A stretch of DNA of 11,300 nucleotides, taken from positions 1-11,300 of the forward strand of contig DAIRGB010000037.1 in NCBI GenBank assembly GCA_036794765.1, written 5' to 3'. This DNA is from DAIRGB01 sp036794765 (GTDB lineage: Bacteria; Patescibacteriota; JAHJAL01). Under the pieces are notes generated by a model. That model was not told where the DNA came from, made no database searches, and saw nothing but the letters and a program-made list of their open reading frames with translations. Both the position numbers and the translations under genes were made by a program. Position 1 is the stretch's first letter; each line of letters opens with the position of its first letter. Below are positions 10,101 through 11,300 of the stretch, in pieces.

Positions 10101-11300
10101 TGACAACGTCCGTTTGCGAAAGTATTCAACCAATGATCCTGTCGCTACAGTGGGGACACAACAAGAAGCAAGCGCGGTGGTAACAAATAACATTATCAAC
10201 AAGGGTACGCAATTTTCACTTGGTGCTACCGACGAGAAAGCATATGCGACTATGGGCAGCCAGACTATCGAAGGTGTGATTGATACCGATTGGAATCATG
10301 TGGCTTTGACTTATGACGGCGAAACACAAAAATTGTTTGTAAATGGACAGTTGAAACAATCTTTGGAATACGATTTGCCGACTTGGCCTTTGGATAATTC
10401 GGATTTGATAATCGGTGATCAATATTATGGCGCGATGGACGATTTGTTGATATCAAAAAGAGCAATGTCGGAAACTGAGATAAAAGACTGGTACGAAAGC
10501 GGGGTTGCTTACGAAAAGAAACAACCTACCGAAAATCAACTTTTGGGCGAAAGCGAAATAAACACTATCACTTCCGGATTGATTGGCCGTTGGAATATGA
10601 ATGAGACTATGGGTATTGGCGTAAATGATAGTTCTGGTCACAATCATCATGGTTCAGCCATCAATGCCAAGATAGCAGAAGGCAGAGAAGGTAAGGCCAG
10701 AAATTTTGTGGCAGACAATGATTATGTTTCCATACCTGACAGCACAGAATTTAATTTTTCGGGCGACTACAGTATGTCGGCCTGGATTAATCCGGATAAT
10801 ATTGCCATCGACGATCGCGGGATCATGGGCACATATAACGGAAGTAGCAATGGCTTTATTTTCTCCTTGGGATCATCAACTGCCGGTAATCCTACTTTGA
10901 ATTTCTGGTCCAATGGAACTTGGAATAATGGTCCGGCAATAACCATGGATGGTACCTGGAAACATGTGGTGTTTACCAAACAAAATAACGTCGGTACTTT
11001 TTATCTGGATAGTGAGGCGAAGGCGGTGGTGACCGCATATCAGATTAATGACGGTGGTTCTATGCAAATAGGAGCCGGTGGGACAAGTTGGGCTTCCAAT
11101 CGATTTGACGGACGGATCGATGATGCCAGAATTTATAATCGGGCTTTGACCCCAACTGAAGTATACAAATTGGCTCATGAGTTTGATCCGCGTTGGACCA
11201 GCGAAGAAATAACCAGTCAAGCCAGTATGATCCAAATAAGCGGCAATCAGGAAAATCCTCAGCATGAAGTGTCTATAAAAATAATTACTCCCGGGCCGGC
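1039..11300 (+). CDS. Giant secreted multidomain LamG/DUF2341 surface protein, C-terminus beyond window
   Basis: The frame from ATG 1039 stays open to the window edge, 3420 codons with no stop. The start was chosen because it gives a normal signal peptide (KKG, hydrophobic core, ANA cleavage site), lies about 50 bases after a good promoter, and the upstream in-frame ATGs fall inside or before that promoter. Domain order by residue: signal peptide 1-27; acidic linker 28 to about 182; YPIDVDPT-type domain about 183-468; LamG 533-739; LamG 744-939; unassigned 940-1053; a LamG split into 1055-1091, 1751-1802 and 3050-3158, with six DUF2341-plus-sandwich modules in its two gaps; LamG 3180-3380; then the tail. 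LamG and related sandwiches commonly bind sugars or proteins, so an adhesin or cell-surface recognition role is likely but inferred. No enzyme active site, transmembrane anchor or sorting signal is visible; an anchor could lie beyond the window. The eight mature cysteines occur as four intradomain pairs. Confidence 0.93.
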   Translation, partial: MLKFLKKGIAIITFISLLIQTCGGANALELKILDPKIEGSFPNWGNLGEVTDLNKTYSDLVTDKIRAVKEQNDIVTTDNISEMEKEDIIESVGKASEETLSVPIEEVDTKWKKRMLVDGLENVDEKTIEGLKKSQIIDTFIDNDSQQETISNPTLEDNGEDLNTKATDAEISLSKDAELEKKITFSSIVNGEEKQFEVGYRPLSANETKASVIENKAIYENIWDGADVVLTALSDGFKEDIILKEKDQAKNIDSSGYQGDGHWIFYYDLNLQGLTAKLDNNQVIYLDENNQEMARVTAPILIDNMGEVSSRAYWDLISKETWENGYQIDKEKFGQEEILEEDLTGGAASENILQENDLTRLPDFDNSDLSTAAEIQSNSVWQDTWQSVGKWWKSIFSIFGAGKAQQQGEENNLSEISQLDQTTAVTPVEKIGLTDQNQEVTENSLAKDDILVLVVDTKNLTYPIDVDPTTYILTQSDVYNTANGKLSSNNVNDVKVYDTTKEPTSNYSYNKEIKSTLAFNNTVGEFDLSAVNKIAYWNLDENSGSIAEDDVTPAANALLVNNPGWTTGKIGRALDFDGNDDYLQINDDNKLSFSGNNALSVWINPENLSLEQGILGKGTSGNWEYYLGTTVNGGLQYTAWQLNGNQYFALSAPTKTIKANEWSQIVITNNDGNEAQLWVNGKLIKKTTSYSGSTGNGTADLNIGRANNDGSLNYFTGKIDNVSLYNEYLNEGQIKALYNNGLSKVVGLWSLDGIMSDYSGQNNESTNNGAVFEDNGRKNQAMVFDGTDWLDAGNSKSLSSASGFSLEAWVKIPVNGVNQKLIEKNNEYSLNICPDGRPVLMINTNYGWSSTAGTGNSCIDSTAPIISDDVWHNLLGTYDGKILRLYVDGKQSAYYYAPGSIATTTNNLLIGQNTTGSIDEVAMYARPLSSDEVELHFGLGYQSSVSTIINLDNEIGYAEYSQLALDNLQVEQTGVLQIKGIGSNGEAISEKIKLRNGNLQRVLSAKRYKAITELYALNEDGNTSDKSLKISSGKMLAFSPFHDANLRYGITKVNDGVTGLWSFDEGEGNLAEDNSGSNNTAYLAGGHSNNNWLYERNIDISPATTIDDYQLKVEFNPNNFDYIKAQDDGGDIRFFNSNGVELSYWIEKWNTSGISNVWVKIPNSGTSSIAMKYGNQSANNKSNGDNVFDFFDDFSGNTINNDKWVNYDNGGYLSQDGKLIATGGSGAWGSNGLISKITFLRNNNYELNLDYKPISGNDVMFGWHDSGTGTSYTDLVYAYYSNSANVLIYEDGTNRGTMIGSWVNNTEYKIKLPVKASGGATYKRSINQGEIYETNYDSTYSTESPLKIGIANYNKAFEIDNLYVRRYASTESTGTLGGLILSSESLSGQPNWMDSNWAYRTILRVDSMNNNEDLTDFQVPVNINSKLLIDATKMQTDGDDIRFTDSDGTTQLNYWLESGVDTNSTKLWVKLPTIQAKSNKSIYIYYGNAAATANSSFDNVFTKNYNESGISGLWHMDDGSGTTLTDGSGRGNNGTLVNSPTWQATDGGQWGNQSGVTFGTGSHLLFNGTNNVVQINDNSTLKPSNEITLSAWFNTNNKTLLQRIISKTESGSYQLSLNEGGSCPSSTLCFLINVAGTYKYASIPTTYINNNQWYFVSGTYDGSLVKLYLNGSLVSENAATGTMTHSTTPLCIGGESQAGNCLAGGYFNGYIDEVRIYERALSALDVKSYFERRKSTFIAPNVSIDNVTPTSSLPNWDENGKYGKAISFDGQDDFVQIPSDDSISPTKQMTVGAWIKPMALNGWLYTKAISMYPPTAYDDYQVKVTLNSGNFDYSKAKPDASDLRFSDSQGNQLKYWIEKWDQQGTSLVWVKVAKTGTNKIFMYYGNSDATTETSFDYVFTKNFSENNVVGLWHIDEGSGGTTTDSSGFSHTATLNNSPAWQGTDGGQWGGRDDVKFASGSHLNFNGSNQYLSIPDSDDWDFGTGDFTIDFWINIPSNATSQTIIGNRHTAGANAVWNMEFYSTANRIEWHTQSTVVGNSSATLLTNKWNHIVFTRSSGSSKFYINGTNTNTFSNTYNYNNGQTLYIGKDGSNSTGQLNGYLDEVRVIKGRALSAQEILTQYERRLFVSNEPTISVAVENTPPPSTNLYSRTIDINPATIKENYIAKLELTPSNYDYAKSRPDGGDLRFVDDQGNNLNYYVQNWNSNGTSTVFIKIPNTGTSSIKMYYGDKSLVNLSNCANTMTLCDDFGDGQFDNDKWSKVRLDDPDWNEGVTETGWFMLKALNGKNLGDGNNTAPMILSNDLGNIDYELTARLKFNPIPFENEQQGGLIIYEDENNYLLADVGNIDGGKAKLAAEDDASMVAFGDNWTIPAVSDLKIVKTGNNYKFYYKDANSSSWIEHSSEIAAEMNKQQIGFTALAAAGSTISSYFDRIEVKEISTESNLSLGTEQSWTYKRSVNLNPSVPDNDWQVRVDLTSSNFDYGHAKSDGSDLRFFTLDGEKLNYWIEKFNDSGNSVVWVKVPEVGTSEILMYYGNSNALIESNGERIFEFFDDFNNGVIDSNKWTNTTGFTESGGYLSGGNTTNRINTLASFSGNKILETKHFVSTEATNGHMAAGWFNSTTDSFGLRLNPSNTWYIRSDANWSSSNSFTFMNQWIKAIVSATGSTSKIRLYRESDGVYSNEISYSNSGLSNEPITLGKQYDNANVGQTYVANWDWIFVRKYSTNAEPTSTLSEEERWLFRKNITLTPATPLADYQVKIELNSGNFDYGSTREDGGDIRFFDSNGSALSYWVERWDKNGTSVIWVKVPNIGTSTIQIVYGNQTAESQSNGENTFDFFDDFDDHSLDADKWSWTRESTGDWNEGYDRPDQLSMTALNGKNLWGTDDSAPILLENNTNFPVAADFELMVSTETDLTQNYEQAGLIVYESDLTHVQAMRGYNDGAKVTFKYEADNSIVAAVDENQTSNYTDLKLRKSGNDYTMYYKNIENSGWTQHGTNISAVINNLKFGLTSYADSGADANSFYDNVRLRKYSTNDPVATVGTQQEASAVVTNNIINKGTQFSLGATDEKAYATMGSQTIEGVIDTDWNHVALTYDGETQKLFVNGQLKQSLEYDLPTWPLDNSDLIIGDQYYGAMDDLLISKRAMSETEIKDWYESGVAYEKKQPTENQLLGESEINTITSGLIGRWNMNETMGIGVNDSSGHNHHGSAINAKIAEGREGKARNFVADNDYVSIPDSTEFNFSGDYSMSAWINPDNIAIDDRGIMGTYNGSSNGFIFSLGSSTAGNPTLNFWSNGTWNNGPAITMDGTWKHVVFTKQNNVGTFYLDSEAKAVVTAYQINDGGSMQIGAGGTSWASNRFDGRIDDARIYNRALTPTEVYKLAHEFDPRWTSEEITSQASMIQISGNQENPQHEVSIKIITPGP
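1120..1584 (+). other. Acidic, helix-prone N-terminal linker of the giant protein
   Basis: Residues 28-182 are rich in D, E, K, N and T, contain no cysteine, and show repeated patterns of acidic and hydrophobic residues such as EMEKEDIIESVGKASEE. No family is recognised. The composition suggests an extended or helical spacer between the export signal and the first folded domain. Confidence 0.5.
1585..2451 (+). other. N-terminal domain with YPIDVDPT signature, interrupted by a linker
   Basis: IYENIWDGADVVL at residues 218-230, followed by DGFKEDIILKEK, and YPIDVDPT at 462-469 resemble a conserved region of large secreted bacterial proteins, often placed before Rhs/YD-type or DNRLRE-type repeats, where the pattern is 'YENVxxGxDLVY...DGxKEDIVLK...YPVTIDPT'. 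I recall this pattern and did not search for it. Between the two halves, about 2041-2385 encodes an acidic, low-complexity stretch holding a tryptophan-rich segment at 2176-2235. The domain may be a presentation or export platform; its function is unknown. Confidence 0.5.
2635..3255 (+). other. LamG domain 1 (concanavalin-like, complete)
   Basis: Residues 533-739 show the LamG order: KIAYWNLDENSGS, then GKIGRALDFDGNDDYLQI, LSVWINPENL, LGKGTSGNWEYYLG, NEWSQIVIT, AQLWVNGKLI, LNIGRAN and FTGKIDNVSLYNEYLNEGQI. These match the jelly-roll strands of the Laminin_G_3 type. The length of 207 residues is normal. No cysteine is present. Ligand unknown; sugar or protein binding is typical of the fold. 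Confidence 0.85.
3268..3855 (+). other. LamG domain 2 (complete, one cysteine pair)
   Basis: Residues 744-939 begin KVVGLWSLDG and include DYSGQNNES, AMVFDGTDWLDAGN, FSLEAWVKIP, LIEKNNEYSLNI, DDVWHNLLGTYDG, LRLYVDGK, NLLIGQN and GSIDEVAMYARPLSSDEVE, the full LamG series. The length is 196 residues. The two cysteines C833 and C858 lie in one domain and probably form a disulfide after export. It follows LamG 1 with only a four-residue gap. Confidence 0.85.
3856..4200 (+). other. Unassigned segment between LamG 2 and the split LamG
   Basis: Residues 940-1054 do not match LamG or DUF2341. Alternating stretches such as VLQIKGIG, EAISEKIKL, YKAITELYALN and LKISSGKMLAFS look like beta strands, so a small beta-sandwich or Ig-like domain is possible. 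It contains no cysteine or tryptophan. I do not recognise a family. Confidence 0.4.
4201..4311 (+). other. Split LamG domain, piece A (first strands)
   Basis: Residues 1055-1091 begin DGVTGLWSFDEGEGN, continue DNSGSNNTAYLAGG and then stop being LamG. This is the standard LamG opening (GLWSFDEGxG, then DxSGxxN). The expected next motif, GKYGKAxxFDG, does not follow; a DUF2341 domain begins at W1092 instead. The motif is found 659 residues later, in piece B. Confidence 0.75.
4312..5172 (+). repeat. Module 1: DUF2341 plus DDF-type beta-sandwich
   Basis: Residues 1092-1378. The DUF2341 part starts WLYERNIDI and has FDYIKAQDDGGDIRFF, LSYWIEKWN, SNVWVKIPNSGTSSI and KYGNQS. The second part starts FFDDFSGNTINNDKW and ends DNLYVRRYASTESTGTLGG, which resembles concanavalin-like sandwiches found behind DUF2341. 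No cysteine is present. The module sits in the first gap of the split LamG. The sandwich subtype resembles that of module 5 more than those of modules 4 and 6. Confidence 0.7.
5227..6240 (+). repeat. Module 2: DUF2341 plus LamG
   Basis: Residues 1397-1734. The DUF2341 part starts WAYRTILRV and is the most divergent copy (TDGDDIRFTDSDGTTQLNY, LWVKLPTI, IYIYYGN). A LamG from 5563 follows, with GISGLWHMDDGSGTTL, SHLLFNGTNN, ITLSAWFN, NQWYFVSGTYDG, VKLYLNGSLV and GYIDEVRIYERALSALDV. An extra stretch, TDGGQWGNQSGVTFGTG, sits where most LamG domains have GKFGxAL. Four cysteines (C1623, C1629, C1691, C1701) form two likely disulfides. Confidence 0.8.
6289..6444 (+). other. Split LamG domain, piece B (middle strands)
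   Basis: Residues 1751-1802 contain GKYGKAISFDGQDDFVQI, MTVGAWIKPMALNG and nothing further of LamG. These are exactly the second and third LamG motif blocks. They lack the opening block, found in piece A, and the closing blocks, found in piece C. Module 3 begins at the next residue, W1803. The upstream boundary is uncertain by about ten residues (linker 6241-6288). Confidence 0.75.
6445..7452 (+). repeat. Module 3: DUF2341 plus LamG
   Basis: Residues 1803-2138. The DUF2341 part starts WLYTKAISM, with FDYSKAKPDASDLRFSD, LKYWIEKWD, SLVWVKVAK and MYYGNSD. A LamG from 6754 follows, with NNVVGLWHIDEGSG, SHLNFNGSNQYLSI, FTIDFWIN, NKWNHIVFT, SKFYINGT, LYIGKDG and GYLDEVRVIKGRALSAQEI. It shares the TDGGQWG insertion and the VFTKN join with module 2, so the two are probably a duplicated pair. 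It lacks cysteines. It opens the second gap of the split LamG. Confidence 0.8.
7474..8385 (+). repeat. Module 4: DUF2341 plus DUF1349-like beta-sandwich
   Basis: Residues 2146-2449. The DUF2341 part starts NLYSRTIDI, where the usual tryptophan is replaced by asparagine, and has YDYAKSRPDGGDLRFVD, LNYYVQNWN, VFIKIPNTGTSSIKMYYG. The second part starts DDFGDGQFDNDKW and includes KALNGKNLG, QGGLIIYEDENNYL, YKFYYKD and IGFTALAA, like the C-terminal sandwich (DUF1349 type) of some glycoside hydrolases. C2238 and C2245 form a pair just before DDF. No catalytic residues are apparent. Confidence 0.7.
8389..9240 (+). repeat. Module 5: DUF2341 plus DDF-type beta-sandwich
   Basis: Residues 2451-2734. 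The DUF2341 part starts WTYKRSVNL, with FDYGHAKSDGSDLRFF, LNYWIEKFN, SVVWVKVPEVGTSEILMYYG. The sandwich starts FFDDFNNGVIDSNKW and ends DWIFVRKYSTNAEPTSTL. The ending VRKYSTNAEP matches the same position in modules 1 and 6. No cysteine is present. Only three residues separate it from module 4. Confidence 0.7.
9247..10167 (+). repeat. Module 6: DUF2341 plus DUF1349-like beta-sandwich
   Basis: Residues 2737-3043. The DUF2341 part starts WLFRKNITL, with FDYGSTREDGGDIRFFD, LSYWVERWD, SVIWVKVPNIGTSTIQIVYG. The sandwich starts FFDDFDDHSLDADKW and includes GDWNEGY, TALNGKNLWG, YEQAGLIVYESD, YTMYYKN and DNVRLRKYSTNDPVATVG. It resembles module 4 (shared ALNGKNL, GLIxYE). It is the last module before the split LamG resumes. 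Confidence 0.7.
10186..10512 (+). other. Split LamG domain, piece C (closing strands)
   Basis: Residues 3050-3158 contain NIINKGTQFSLG, DTDWNHVALTYDGE, QKLFVNGQLK, LIIGDQYYGAMDDLLISKRA and MSETEIKDWYESG. This is the second half of a LamG domain, beginning at the 'i.sKg..fsL' strand. The opening half is absent immediately upstream, where module 6 ends. Joined to pieces A and B it gives about 198 residues in correct motif order. Confidence 0.75.
10576..11181 (+). other. Last visible LamG domain (complete)
   Basis: Residues 3180-3380 start GLIGRWNMNETMG, then NDSSGHNHHGS, GKARNFVADNDYVSIPD, YSMSAWINPDN, IMGTYNGSSNGFIFSLG, GTWKHVVFTKQ, GTFYLDSEAK, MQIGAGG and FDGRIDDARIYNRALTPTEV. This is a full LamG of 201 residues without cysteines. 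The FDG box reads NFVADNDYV here, a mild departure from the consensus. Confidence 0.85.
11182..11300 (+). other. Start of the next segment, cut by the window edge
   Basis: The frame continues open through FDPRWTSEEITSQASM and HEVSIKIITPGP to the final base. Too little is present to assign a domain. No stop codon or terminator is seen, so the protein runs beyond 3420 residues. Confidence 0.6.

Noticed and set aside
4312..10167. CRISPR array or short tandem DNA repeat
   Set aside because: The repetition is at protein-domain level with diverged DNA; no short identical repeats with regular spacers are present.
1039..11300. UGA recoding as in Gracilibacteria or SR1
   Set aside because: No in-frame TGA occurs in 3420 codons and glycine is encoded by GGN throughout.

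Overview
The window looks like bacterial DNA of modest GC content (roughly 40 % by eye). It holds the 3' part of an enolase gene and then the 5' part of one giant surface-protein gene, both on the + strand. The lineage cannot be fixed from sequence alone. Three things fit a Patescibacteria/CPR-type genome: a very large LamG/DUF2341 protein, a weak or absent Shine-Dalgarno sequence, and a sigma70-like promoter. This is an inference, and other low-GC bacteria are possible. No in-frame TGA occurs in either gene and glycine uses normal GGN codons, so nothing suggests UGA recoding.

Layout: bases 1-50 are GC-rich (32 of 50) and do not encode enolase; they are probably a chimeric contig end. Bases 51-821 are the C-terminal 256 residues of enolase with the catalytic barrel residues intact. 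A hairpin plus T-run at 852-886 ends that transcript. A textbook promoter (TTGAAA, 17-bp spacer, extended -10 TGcTACAAT) lies at 952-980. An A-rich leader follows, and then an open frame from ATG 1039 to the right edge of the window without a stop (3420 codons, truncated).

The giant protein starts with a signal peptide and an acidic linker. It then has a domain with a YPIDVDPT signature and a long run of concanavalin-like beta-sandwich domains: two complete LamG domains, an unassigned 114-residue segment, a long composite region, and a final LamG. The composite region is the most interesting part. Six modules each consist of a DUF2341 domain followed by a beta-sandwich (LamG in two, a 'DDF'-type sandwich in four). 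They appear to sit inside one further LamG domain, which is cut into three pieces (37, 52 and 109 residues). Joined, the pieces make 198 residues, the size of the three intact LamG domains in the same protein (196-207), and the motifs run in the correct order. Two modules fill the first gap and four fill the second, always in frame and starting at a W or W-equivalent position.

The likely job is extracellular attachment or glycan recognition, inferred only from domain type and secretion signal. All eight cysteines of the visible mature protein fall as pairs within single domains, which fits disulfide bonding outside the cytoplasm. No RNA genes, CRISPR arrays, mobile elements or reverse-strand genes are supported.
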